From H2-BAC3 sp045863035 (GTDB lineage: Bacteria > Bacteroidota > Ignavibacteria > Ignavibacteriales > Ignavibacteriaceae): DNA of 27,945 bases. The translations under genes and the position numbers were made by a program. The DNA lies in assembly GCA_045863035.1 (NCBI GenBank), contig BTUV01000031.1, positions 1 to 27,945 of the forward strand. Reading direction: 5' to 3'. The stretch's first letter is position 1; each line of letters begins with the position of its first letter. Of the stretch, positions 6,601-15,101 are shown in pieces. A model generated the notes under the pieces. It worked only from the letters and a program-made list of their open reading frames with translations. It searched no databases and was not told where the DNA came from.

Positions 6601-7980
6601 ATGGTTGAATGCCGTTTCGTAGCTGAAAACACGGCTGGAAAAGTACTTTCGGGTAGTCTTGTCGCCAATAATATGGCTGATGCCAAGAAAAAGATTCAGG
6701 CAATTGCCGACAAGAATCAGCTAAAAATAAAGTCAATTGACAGGAAAGTTACTTGGCTTTATACCGCCCGGAAAGGAAATGAAAAGCCCATAAAGGGAGA
6801 GCAGAAAGCATTCAACAAACAGGAAGTAATTGATGCACTCACCCGGCTTGGTTTTGATAAAATAACAGTTAACAAAAAGCTGCTTGATCTTAACCCGGCC
6901 CCACCGCCTCAGGATGTAGTAACATTTGTAAAAATCAGTTCAGATCTGATGGACCAGAAACTTCCCTTCGGTGAAGTAATGAATCTGCTGATTAACGATA
7001 CACAGAATAAAACCCTGCGCGATACCCTTAAAGACATTAACAACGAGTTAAAAAAGGGAGCAGACAGTCAGGTTATTTTCAGCCGTTACCAGAGTGTATT
7101 CGGTAAGTTTACCTCCTATATGCTTGGTCTGGCCTCTAAGAGCGGCAATATGGCGGAGATATACCGTGCAACAGCAAAGTTTCTTGAACGTCAAATGGAG
7201 TTTAAGAAAAGTCTGAAAAGCGCGCTTATAAGCCCCTTCGTAACGGTTTTTGTTTTGATGCTGGCAGTTATGTATTATGTCGGATATATCTTTCCTGAAA
7301 CCGCGCTGATGTTCGCGAAGTTTGGTATAGACCTGCCCCCCATGACTGCTGCAACGTTAAAGCTAAGCGACTTTCTAAAGGCAAATATTTATATTATTCT
7401 GGGTTCGATAATTATTCCCATTGTTGTGTTCGGCAGATTTATTGCAACACCCAAAGGAAGAATCCTGAAAGACAAGTATATGCTGAAGATGCCGATCATG
7501 GGAAATCTGATTCATAAAACGGTAATTGAAGTATTTTGCAGAGTGTTTTATACATTGTATTCCGGTTCTGCTGAAAGCATTGAGCCGATCAGAATTGCCG
7601 CGGAAGCAGCCGACAATGCGTATTTTGAGCATCAGATAAAAAATGTTGCAATACCGCTGATGGTAAAAAAGGGTATCGGCGTTACCGAAGCATTCGCGGC
7701 AGCCAACATATTTACTGAAACCGCATTGAACCGGTTTCACAGCGGTGAAGAAACCGGCACACTGAAGAATACGGCTCTTCAGCTTGCAAATTACTATGAG
7801 AGCGAAACAGTATTCCGGCTGAAAAGTATTATTGAGCTGGTGCAGGTTATTATTTCTCTGGTTATTATGATAGTGATGATAGGACTTACCTTAGTATCTG
7901 CTGAAACAGCAACTATTTCACCGGACCCCAATAAGATGAAGTCCGTGCTTGAATTTATTCGTGAGTATCCGGTATGTTAG
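6601..7980 (+). CDS. PilC/GspF-like inner-membrane platform protein
   Basis: The protein has 459 residues and is the polytopic platform on which the assembly ATPase acts. The N-terminus starts with the family's opening strand (CRFVAENTAGKVLSGSLVA), followed by a cytoplasmic lysine-rich stretch to about residue 100. Two T2SSF repeats follow: about 104-235, with FVKISSDLMDQKLPFGEVMNLL, LASKSGNMAEIY and a hydrophobic segment at about 211-235, and about 305-435, with VFCRVFYTLYSGS, the HSGEETGTL block and a final hydrophobic segment. A third hydrophobic segment lies at about 260-282. The length is slightly above the usual 400 or so because of the N-terminal region. It is the first gene of the assembly operon and overlaps the next gene by 7 nt (ATG 7974), implying translational coupling. 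Confidence 0.9.
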   Translation: MVECRFVAENTAGKVLSGSLVANNMADAKKKIQAIADKNQLKIKSIDRKVTWLYTARKGNEKPIKGEQKAFNKQEVIDALTRLGFDKITVNKKLLDLNPAPPPQDVVTFVKISSDLMDQKLPFGEVMNLLINDTQNKTLRDTLKDINNELKKGADSQVIFSRYQSVFGKFTSYMLGLASKSGNMAEIYRATAKFLERQMEFKKSLKSALISPFVTVFVLMLAVMYYVGYIFPETALMFAKFGIDLPPMTAATLKLSDFLKANIYIILGSIIIPIVVFGRFIATPKGRILKDKYMLKMPIMGNLIHKTVIEVFCRVFYTLYSGSAESIEPIRIAAEAADNAYFEHQIKNVAIPLMVKKGIGVTEAFAAANIFTETALNRFHSGEETGTLKNTALQLANYYESETVFRLKSIIELVQVIISLVIMIVMIGLTLVSAETATISPDPNKMKSVLEFIREYPVC

Positions 7981-9764
7981 AGACGAATTTAGAATTTACC
8001 GATAAGATTGGGTATCTGCTTTTCAAAAAGGGAATCATTAACAGTGATGTTCTTGAAAAGGCGTTAAAAAGCAAAAATGACGATAAGGCAAAGCAGAAGA
8101 GAAATCTCGCGCAGATCTTAGTACAGGATTTTAATTATGATCATGATGCGATTTTTAATGAAGTAGCCAATCTTTACGCGTTCCGCGAAATGGATGTTAC
8201 AGCCGAGACGATTACGCCTGAGGCAGCGGAGCGGATTAAGAAATTTGTAAACGGGGGAGGTGAATCATTAAAAAAGATGATTCTGGAAACAAAAGTTATT
8301 CCTTATAACTATGACGACAAACAGCGGGATAAACTGCTCATAGCAGCAACTGACCCGACTGACCGTAATATACCAAAAATTGCTTTCGGGCTGAATGCCA
8401 GGAAGTATGAAGTTATATATATACGCCATAAGGAATATACAAAGCTGGTGGAAAAACTCTTTCCGCCTGAGAATGAATTCCTCAAACAGCTTGAAGCCAA
8501 CCCCACAGAGTTTAATGTTGAGATTGAAAAGGAAAAAGAAGTAAGTGAGGATGAGCTTGAGAGTGAAATCAACAAAAGCGCGCTTGTTAACTTAGTTGAA
8601 GCCGCTCTGGTTGAAGGAACAAGAAAGGGGATAAGTGATATACATTTTGTGCCGCGTTCGGCTAAAAGAACTGATATTATGTTCCGCGTTGACGGACTGT
8701 TGCAGCTCTGGCATTCACAGGAAAATACATCCCCCGAGGCACTGATAGCGGTTGTTAAAGACCGTTCAAGAGGCATGGACCGGTTTGAACGCGAGCGCTC
8801 TCAGGATGGTTTTATACAGAGGGAAATAGACGGAACGATTATCAGATTTCGTGTCTCCGATATGCCGATGGTCGGGACGGAACTGAAAAACAAATTTGAG
8901 TCAATAGTAATAAGAATACTTGATGACAGAAAAGTAATTAAAGACCTGAGTAAACTCGGTCTGATGGGGTACGCAAAAGATGCATTTGAAAAAGCAATCA
9001 ATCAGCCGCAGGGCATGGTTATTCTGACCGGACCGACGGGATCAGGTAAAAGCACAACGCTTATCGCCGCGCTCTATCAGGTTATCGACCCGACAGTGAA
9101 TGTGCTTACGGTTGAAGACCCTGTTGAGTATGTAATAGAAGGCGCCCGTCAGTTAAAGATTGGTCATAAGATGAATTTCGAGCAGGCAATACGCGGTATT
9201 CTGCGACATGACCCGGATATTGTGCTGGTGGGTGAAATGAGAGATAAAGAGACCGCGGAAGTTGCAATTAAACTTGCGAACACAGGTCACCTCACCTTCT
9301 CAACGCTGCACACGAATGATGCACCCAGCGCTGTTTCCCGGTTATATAAAATGGGTATTGAACCGTTTCTTATTGCCTACGCAATTAACATAATTGTAGC
9401 TCAGCGTCTTATCAGAAAACTTTGTGTCTGCAAGAAAAAAGCTGATCATCTTGATGTGGACTATTTGAAATCTTTAGGTATAAATCCTGATGAGTTTAAA
9501 GGACTTGATATATACGAGGGAGTGGGCTGTGACAAGTGCAGCAAAACCGGATATAAGGGGCGTCTTGCTATCCATGAAGCTCTTTATTTTACCAAAGAGC
9601 TGCGACAGATCATCATAAAATCCGGCGGAGATGTTGATGAAGAGAAAATACGCCTACAGGCAAAAAAAGACGGTACATTGAATCTCAGAGAGTCAGGTCT
9701 GGAAAAGGTTAAACAGGGGCTTACTTCGTTTGAAGAAGTTATTGCTTCGACTATGGAAGAATAA
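7974..9764 (+). CDS. PilB/GspE-type extension ATPase
   Basis: The protein has 596 residues and is the hexameric cytoplasmic ATPase that drives subunit insertion. The N-terminal region is typical of T2SSE_N/MshEN modules (IGYLLFKKGIINSDVLEKAL at 12-31, then ...LLIAATDPTD... near 120). The core has Walker A GPTGSGKST (353-361), the Asp box VEDPVEY, Walker B DPDIVLVGEMRD and the His box GHLTFSTLHTNDAPSA. A zinc site is visible as C484-x-C486 and C519-x-x-C522; the first pair is CxC rather than the usual CxxC. The start overlaps the end of the platform gene. The intact catalytic boxes contrast with the next ATPase. The PilB assignment over GspE rests on the pilus context, with the secretin and PilT nearby. 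Confidence 0.92.
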   Translation: MLETNLEFTDKIGYLLFKKGIINSDVLEKALKSKNDDKAKQKRNLAQILVQDFNYDHDAIFNEVANLYAFREMDVTAETITPEAAERIKKFVNGGGESLKKMILETKVIPYNYDDKQRDKLLIAATDPTDRNIPKIAFGLNARKYEVIYIRHKEYTKLVEKLFPPENEFLKQLEANPTEFNVEIEKEKEVSEDELESEINKSALVNLVEAALVEGTRKGISDIHFVPRSAKRTDIMFRVDGLLQLWHSQENTSPEALIAVVKDRSRGMDRFERERSQDGFIQREIDGTIIRFRVSDMPMVGTELKNKFESIVIRILDDRKVIKDLSKLGLMGYAKDAFEKAINQPQGMVILTGPTGSGKSTTLIAALYQVIDPTVNVLTVEDPVEYVIEGARQLKIGHKMNFEQAIRGILRHDPDIVLVGEMRDKETAEVAIKLANTGHLTFSTLHTNDAPSAVSRLYKMGIEPFLIAYAINIIVAQRLIRKLCVCKKKADHLDVDYLKSLGINPDEFKGLDIYEGVGCDKCSKTGYKGRLAIHEALYFTKELRQIIIKSGGDVDEEKIRLQAKKDGTLNLRESGLEKVKQGLTSFEEVIASTMEE

Positions 9765-9816
9765 AAGCGAAAACACAGCATCAGGAAACCTTTTAGAGTA
9801 TTAGAGAAGTATATCA

Positions 9817-11043
9817 GTGATTGAAGAAACCAAAGCAGCCATAAGAAAAATAACGGATGTAATACCCCAGACCATCATGGGGCAGGACCGTATCAATTAT
9901 ATCATTGAACAGTTCAAGAAGTTTACTGAGGAAGACCGTCTCCTTTTTCTTAAAGTGATAAACAGAATACTTACCAACATGGTTGAGCGGGAAGCGTCTG
10001 ATATTGAGATAGGCGGCAATGGCAATGACGGATATATCTGGATGCGGATATTCGGAAAAAAAGAACGTGTTAAAGACCTGCCGCAGTTTACACTTGATGA
10101 ATTTGTTGTTCTGATACTGAATATTCTTAATGAGAATCAGCGCCGTTATCTGATCGTTACCAGAAGTATAGACATGAGTTATACTTTTCACTATGAACGG
10201 AAGAATACGGCAATCCGTTTCAGATCAACGGTATATTTTGATTTAGACAGTATCGCGCTTAATATGCGTGCCATTTCTTCGGCTATTCGTCCGATTGAAA
10301 CGATGGAATTTCATCCGAACGTGCTTAAAATGATGAGTCACATGCATCTGAAATTCGGGCTGACACTTATCACCGGCATTACCGGTTCAGGTAAATCTTC
10401 AACTCTTGATGCAATTATTGATTTTCATAATAAGCTGGATACGGCTCATATCGTCATTATTGCCTCACCACTTGAGTTTGTTCATAAGTCCAATAAAGCC
10501 ATCGTCCGCCATCGTGAAGTAGGCAGGGACGTACTTACCTTTAAGGATGGTGTTATACAGGCGCTGCGTCAGGACCCTGACATTATTGTTATCGGAGAAA
10601 TGAGAGACCCTGACACTATCATGGCCGCGCTCGAAGTAACTGATACCGGTCATAAAGTATTTTCTACACTGCATACATCATCGGCGGTAGAATCCATAGA
10701 CAGAATTATAGCTGAAGTGCATCCGAATGAACAGGATAGAGTACGCAACCGGTTAGCTGACATTCTTACCTGTGTTGTTTCACAAAAACTTGTGCCCACA
10801 GTAAATGGCAGAGTTGCACTTGCCAAAGAAGTGCTCCTGGTTAATTCAAGCGTGAAGGCAGCAATCAAGAATAATAATACCAGCGAAATCTATATGATGA
10901 TTAATCAGGGAGGGCAGCTTGGCATGCAGACAATGGAACAGGATCTTAAACGGTTATATATACAGAAGAAAATTTCGCTTGAAACAGCAATGAGTTTCTC
11001 GAATAATAAAGTTCGTATGCAGCAACTATTGACAGCGGTCTGA
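9817..11043 (+). CDS. PilT-like ATPase with altered Asp box
   Basis: The protein has 408 residues and is related to the retraction ATPases of type IV pili. Walker A is GITGSGKSS (187-195), Walker B is DPDIIVIGEMRD (253-264), and the His box GHKVFSTLHTSSAVESIDRI follows. The C-terminal region AIKNNNTSEIYMMINQGGQLGMQTMEQDL corresponds to the PilT AIRNLI...GMQTMDQ-type signature. The Asp box normally reads (I/V)EDP(I/V)E; here it is IASPLE, with A216 and S217 in place of Glu-Asp and only E220 kept. It has an N-terminal extension of about 50 residues compared with ordinary PilT. The start is GTG at 9817, preceded by GAGAAG; no ATG alternative exists nearby. The gap to the previous gene is 52 bp, and its stop overlaps the next start. 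It may be a specialised PilT/PilU-type motor. Confidence 0.88.
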   Translation: MIEETKAAIRKITDVIPQTIMGQDRINYIIEQFKKFTEEDRLLFLKVINRILTNMVEREASDIEIGGNGNDGYIWMRIFGKKERVKDLPQFTLDEFVVLILNILNENQRRYLIVTRSIDMSYTFHYERKNTAIRFRSTVYFDLDSIALNMRAISSAIRPIETMEFHPNVLKMMSHMHLKFGLTLITGITGSGKSSTLDAIIDFHNKLDTAHIVIIASPLEFVHKSNKAIVRHREVGRDVLTFKDGVIQALRQDPDIIVIGEMRDPDTIMAALEVTDTGHKVFSTLHTSSAVESIDRIIAEVHPNEQDRVRNRLADILTCVVSQKLVPTVNGRVALAKEVLLVNSSVKAAIKNNNTSEIYMMINQGGQLGMQTMEQDLKRLYIQKKISLETAMSFSNNKVRMQQLLTAV

Positions 11044-12596
11044 TGGAGCAGTTCGTCTGCATCTATTGCGAAGGAACTGATTCTAAATTTGCGGTCTTTG
11101 AGCGAGACAAGGGAAAACTGCGCCTTAAAAAATCCGCGTCAATAGATTTATATAAACCTGCCTCCGGCGCTCAGCAGGAAATGTCAATCTTTGATTCAGA
11201 TGATGCAAACATTAATCTTGATTCACTCGGTGGCGCTAATCTGTCACAGAATCTGTCAGAAGTTTCATCCGGTGGTGGTCAGCTTGTAGAAGGTGTAATC
11301 AACGCGGAATTAGCCGGAATTAAGCTGAACCAGTGCAAATTTATACCTATCCTTACTGAACCGGCCCTGTTTTATCAGACATCAAACAAGAGGGGGACTA
11401 CCGGTTCAATCCCGAAATTTACGCAGGAAATCACATCTGAAATAACAGACAAAGAAAAACCCAAAAAGAAGAGCCGCAAGACGGATGAATCAGCAAGTCA
11501 GATTGAAATTGCGGACGGTTCTACGCTGCGGGTCCGGCTCAGGTCAGACACAAGCTGCATTCAGTTAGTTAATAAACTGGCCAGATATAACAACAGGCGT
11601 ATATATAAGATCGGCGCGGTGAAAAGCGCGGAGATTTCTCTGGCGGGTTATGTTATCAAACGGAAAAAGTTTTTTCCTGATGACTATTCTCTTGTGGTTT
11701 ATATCGGAAAAGAATACAGCAAGCTGCTTTTTCTCTACGGAAGAAAGATAAAGCATATTGGCTCCACGCTTGATATCGGTACAACTAATCTTCATACCTA
11801 TGATGTATATTTTTCTAAGATACTTCTTGAGATGGAGAATGGCGGAGTTCCGAATCTTGATAATATTGTTGTCTGCGGAGAAGATGTATCTGAAAATCTG
11901 ATACTGTCATTTTACGGAACGTTTCCTGAGACCAACATCAGCCGGCTTGAGTTTGATGATATAGACACTTCTGCTTTATCAGAGAAAGAATTAGAAGTGG
12001 TTTCGTCATTCAGTGTGCCGATTGCCGCGATGAGTGAGCTTTCAGATGAGATGCAAAAGAAAAAGAAGGGCATTAATCTGATTCCGCAGTGGGTGGTTGA
12101 GGAGCAGAAATTATTCCAGTTTGCCTGGCATGGTTTTTTGATGATTCCGCTGCTGATTGTTTTGTCCATTATTATAACTTTGCAATTTCTTTCGGGCAGG
12201 ACGGAACTGGGCCGGATAGAAAATGAGATACTGATTAAAGAACAGTTAAAACAGCAAAATCTTGAAATTCTCAGTCAGATAGAATCACTTGATTCAAGAA
12301 TTAACAGTTTTGACCAAACGCAAACAATACTTGACTCCGTAAGCGCGGGTTCTGAGGTATGGGGCAGGACTCTTAACCGCTTTTCTGCAATAGGAAGCGA
12401 ACGAAGAAGTTTCTGGCTGAGTAAGATTTCAATAGATGAGGCCAAATATATAAAGGCAGAAGGATACTCACTTAACACTGAGGTTCTGACGCAGATTACC
12501 TCGCGGCTTGATTCAGCCACTCTGAAGAGTATATACTATGAACCAATCCGGGAAAGCGATGCGTACCGGTTTCAGATATCACTGAGGGAGCAGTAG
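11043..12596 (+). CDS. PilM-PilN fusion (GspL-like) alignment protein
   Basis: The protein has 517 residues. Residues 1 to about 335 look like a divergent actin-like PilM domain: an opening VCIYCEGTDSKFAVFE strand pair, a low-complexity Ser/Gly and Lys-rich insert at about 45-155, and YSLVVYIGKEYSKLLFLYGRKIKHIGSTLDIG. Residues 344-348 are INLIP, corresponding to the INLLP motif with which PilN binds PilM, here in the same chain. One membrane segment lies at about 364-383, then a coiled coil (to about 420) and a PilN-like periplasmic domain. The architecture equals GspL of type II secretion, but the gene sits in a pilus-type operon. The first phosphate loop is degenerate compared with PilM DIGSS, so nucleotide binding is uncertain. 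The start ATG overlaps the previous stop by one base. Confidence 0.75.
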   Translation: MEQFVCIYCEGTDSKFAVFERDKGKLRLKKSASIDLYKPASGAQQEMSIFDSDDANINLDSLGGANLSQNLSEVSSGGGQLVEGVINAELAGIKLNQCKFIPILTEPALFYQTSNKRGTTGSIPKFTQEITSEITDKEKPKKKSRKTDESASQIEIADGSTLRVRLRSDTSCIQLVNKLARYNNRRIYKIGAVKSAEISLAGYVIKRKKFFPDDYSLVVYIGKEYSKLLFLYGRKIKHIGSTLDIGTTNLHTYDVYFSKILLEMENGGVPNLDNIVVCGEDVSENLILSFYGTFPETNISRLEFDDIDTSALSEKELEVVSSFSVPIAAMSELSDEMQKKKKGINLIPQWVVEEQKLFQFAWHGFLMIPLLIVLSIIITLQFLSGRTELGRIENEILIKEQLKQQNLEILSQIESLDSRINSFDQTQTILDSVSAGSEVWGRTLNRFSAIGSERRSFWLSKISIDEAKYIKAEGYSLNTEVLTQITSRLDSATLKSIYYEPIRESDAYRFQISLREQ

Positions 12597-12604
12597 GCAG
12601 AACG

Positions 12605-13486
12605 ATGGAGAGGACACTAAAAAACACATTCGCGCTGGCTGGTCTCGCGGCCCTGTTAGCGGCATTAGGTTTTGGGTATCTGTATGTATTTTTGCGCCCT
12701 GAAATTAAAGAGCGGACAACAGTGCTTAATCAGCTTAAAGCGCAGGAGTTTGATACTGAGTCGTTATCGCAGCAGCTTGCAGAGAAGATTGAAAGAACCC
12801 GGCAGCTTGATTCAGTGCTTGCCGCGAGAAAATTTAACATCCCGGTTAATATCCCCACGCTGCAGTTTTATGAATTTATGAACCTGGCAACAAAGCTGAT
12901 ATCAAAAGATGCCCGTGTGAATATAGAATATGTTGAAACGATGCCTGAGAGAGAATTTTTCTTTCATAAGTATAAAATAAACGGTATTGCATCATTTGCT
13001 GATCTGCAACAGCTTATTTATGCCATCGAACAAAGTAAAGAACTTAAAAAAATTGTGAATCCGGAATTCTTAAATTATGTTGACCCTGAAGTTCAGAGCA
13101 CACCCCGCTTTCTGGTTAATTTTTCCTTCTTTGTTCATGTCTTTTTTTCTGATAATGACCGGTTCACAACTGTCGGCTACAGCGAGAACGACCTGAAGAC
13201 CAGCAGCCGTTATGATATATTCTCACCACTGATTGCGACAAATGTTCCTCTGAATTCCGAGGGACTTCTTGACGTTCAGGGGGCAAAGCTGCTGGCAGTT
13301 GTTCCCGAAGGGGTGTTTATATCAGATAATCTGGGAGAGACCTATCTGCTGGCGGAGGGAGATAAAGTCTATCTTGGTTACCTGACAAAGATAAATTTTG
13401 AACAGAATACTGCAAAGTTTATCCTGAATAAAGGAGGGATTGTGGAAAATCTGGTGTTAGTCCTTGAAAAAGAGAAACGGAAATAG
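12605..13486 (+). CDS. PilO-PilP-like fusion protein
   Basis: The protein has 293 residues. It has a short cytoplasmic N-terminus, one membrane segment (about 8-30), a coiled coil (about 33-75) and a PilO-like ferredoxin-fold region at about 85-190 (IPTLQFYEFMNLATKLISKDARVNIEYVE...FADLQQLIYAIEQSKELKKI). The C-terminal part, about 205-290, begins YDIFSPL and contains LLDVQGAKLLAVVPEGVFISDNLGETYLLAEGDKVYLGYLTKI. This resembles the homology-region beta domain of PilP/GspC (short strands around a GD-V-Y-GY-V-I pattern). It would place the secretin-contacting domain on the PilO chain, removing the PilP lipoprotein. It starts 8 nt after the PilM-PilN stop. The PilO part is fairly sure; the PilP part is by pattern and position. 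Confidence 0.65.
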   Translation: MERTLKNTFALAGLAALLAALGFGYLYVFLRPEIKERTTVLNQLKAQEFDTESLSQQLAEKIERTRQLDSVLAARKFNIPVNIPTLQFYEFMNLATKLISKDARVNIEYVETMPEREFFFHKYKINGIASFADLQQLIYAIEQSKELKKIVNPEFLNYVDPEVQSTPRFLVNFSFFVHVFFSDNDRFTTVGYSENDLKTSSRYDIFSPLIATNVPLNSEGLLDVQGAKLLAVVPEGVFISDNLGETYLLAEGDKVYLGYLTKINFEQNTAKFILNKGGIVENLVLVLEKEKRK

Positions 13487-13499
13487 AGTGAGCTGCCTT

Positions 13500-14726
13500 A
13501 TGAAAACCATACAGAGTTTCCTCATCCTGCTATTTGCACTGCAGGTTTCAGCGTATGCCCAGCCGGGTGTTGAAAAACAATTCGGCGGATATATACCTCA
13601 TGACGAGGTAGTTTCCATGGCTGCCTCGCTGCCTTTTTCAAAGGCGGTGGAACTGATGAGTAAAATCAGCGAAAAGAAAACCGGCCGTCCGATAACAACT
13701 ACTTTCCAGAGGGAGGACCCAATAGGGTTGGATATTATTAATGTGCAGTACGAAAAAGCGTTGCTGATGATTGTGCAGTATGCCGGACTTATCCTTGAGA
13801 CCAAGGAAGATGTTATAATCATAAGAAGGAAAATAGATACAGACGAAGAAATTAAGCCGGAAGTGTATGCAGGTGTAGATACCCGCGAAATAAAAATCTC
13901 AGCAATCTTTTTTGAAGCGGATGTAAACGAGACCCGTGAGAGAGGAATTAACTGGGAGCTGGCACTTTCGGGCAGGGGGTTCAATTTTTCCACCGGTGCA
14001 ACAACAACCGGTCAGGTGGTCAGTGAGGGAGGAAGCGTTTCCTCAGACTTCAAAATCGGAACCAGCTCTGAATTTGGCGCGGGCAGTGTATTTGGTGAAG
14101 CGCTTACGCTATTCCGGTTTTTTGAATCTGAGAACATTGGAGAAATTATTGCGAGCCCGACCGTTACCGTTCGCAATAAGCGGCTTGGTACTATTCAAAG
14201 CGGTTCAGACTTTTCCATAAAACAACGCGACTTCGCGGGCAATGTAACCGATCAGTTTTTTTCAACCGGTTCAATTATTAACGTAACACCGTATATATAT
14301 ACTGAAGACGGTGTTGAGTATATGTTGCTTGATTTGACGGTTGAACGCAGTTCCGGTTTTCCGTCTGAACTGTCAACGGAAATCCGTAAAACCAAAGTCA
14401 GCACGCAGGTATTGATGCTAAACGGCGAATCAACGGTGATAGGCGGATTATATCTGAATGAAGAAAAAACGGTTCGCGCCGGAATTCCGGTTTTACGTGA
14501 CCTTCCGTGGTGGGTGCTGGGTATCAGGTATCTGACCGGAAGCGATCAGATTAGCGTAATCAAAAAAGAGCTGGTAATTGTTATAAAAGCTGAATTTGTG
14601 GCCTCGTTAAAAGAACGTCTTGCAATGCCTTCTGATGATGGTATTGTGGATAAGGAAATTGAATCGTTACGCGAGCGTATTCGTAAATCGAAGGAAAATA
14701 GTCTGCAGAACGAAAAAAAGGAATAA
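13500..14726 (+). CDS. Short PilQ/GspD-family secretin
   Basis: The protein is about 408 residues with a signal peptide MKTIQSFLILLFALQVSAYA, which decides the start at ATG 13500; GTG 13488 and TTG 13464 are in-frame alternatives. The periplasmic part is small: one N0/STN-like module (FQREDPIGLDIINVQYEKAL...YAGLILE). The secretin domain then begins IKISAIFFEADVNETRERGI and ends with the family signature IPVLRDLP (329-336) and LVIVIKAEFV. A Gly/Ser-rich FNFSTGATTTG...VSSDFKIG stretch is the likely gate hairpin. It has neither AMIN domains nor the N1-N3 repeats usual in PilQ/GspD, which are often 550-750 residues. The charged tail (ERIRKSKENSLQNEKKE) may contact a pilotin or peptidoglycan. Its product would be the outer-membrane pore for the filament. 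Confidence 0.85.
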   Translation: MKTIQSFLILLFALQVSAYAQPGVEKQFGGYIPHDEVVSMAASLPFSKAVELMSKISEKKTGRPITTTFQREDPIGLDIINVQYEKALLMIVQYAGLILETKEDVIIIRRKIDTDEEIKPEVYAGVDTREIKISAIFFEADVNETRERGINWELALSGRGFNFSTGATTTGQVVSEGGSVSSDFKIGTSSEFGAGSVFGEALTLFRFFESENIGEIIASPTVTVRNKRLGTIQSGSDFSIKQRDFAGNVTDQFFSTGSIINVTPYIYTEDGVEYMLLDLTVERSSGFPSELSTEIRKTKVSTQVLMLNGESTVIGGLYLNEEKTVRAGIPVLRDLPWWVLGIRYLTGSDQISVIKKELVIVIKAEFVASLKERLAMPSDDGIVDKEIESLRERIRKSKENSLQNEKKE

Positions 14727-14729
14727 CCT

Positions 14730-15101
14730 TTGCAGAAGATTCTTATAATTGATGATGATGTGCAGCTTTGCGCAGCGCTTTCAGAGGAGTTTTTCCACAG
14801 AGGATTTCAGACAGCGGCGGTACATAATGCGGATGATGCAATAGAACAGGTCGGCATATTCTATCCGGATATTATATTTCTTGATCTGAAAATGCCGGGG
14901 AAGGGGGGCTTTGATGTGCTCCGCGCGCTTAATTCAAAAAACAATCTGATACCCATAATTGTGCTCACCGCCTATGCTGATGTCCGCAGTGCAATTGAAG
15001 CTGCAAAGCTCGGAGCTTCAGATTTTATCAGTAAACCCTATAATTTTGAGGAGCTGATGACAGCCGTAAACAGACTTACCGGAACCAAAACTGTGTCATG
15101 A
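14730..15101 (+). CDS. CheY-like single-domain response regulator
   Basis: The protein has 123 residues: a receiver domain only. The acidic pocket is D8-D9-D10, the phosphoacceptor D52 (IIFLDLKMPGKGG), the T of LTAYAD and the lysine of SKPYNF. No output domain is present, so it acts by protein contact or as a phosphate shuttle. The start is TTG at 14730, 3 nt after the secretin stop; no ATG exists in frame. Its end overlaps the kinase start as ATGA. Coupling to the secretin gene suggests a role in pilus control similar to PilG/PilH of twitching systems, by analogy only. Confidence 0.88.
   Translation: MQKILIIDDDVQLCAALSEEFFHRGFQTAAVHNADDAIEQVGIFYPDIIFLDLKMPGKGGFDVLRALNSKNNLIPIIVLTAYADVRSAIEAAKLGASDFISKPYNFEELMTAVNRLTGTKTVS

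Noticed and set aside
13464..13499. Upstream TTG/GTG starts for the secretin
   Set aside because: They add residues before the natural signal peptide that begins at ATG 13500, and the TTG overlaps the preceding gene by 23 nt.
6601..14726. Assignment as a type II secretion system
   Set aside because: PilT-type ATPase, absence of GspC/GspK-type genes and adjacency to pilin-like subunits favour a pilus, although the PilMN fusion resembles GspL.
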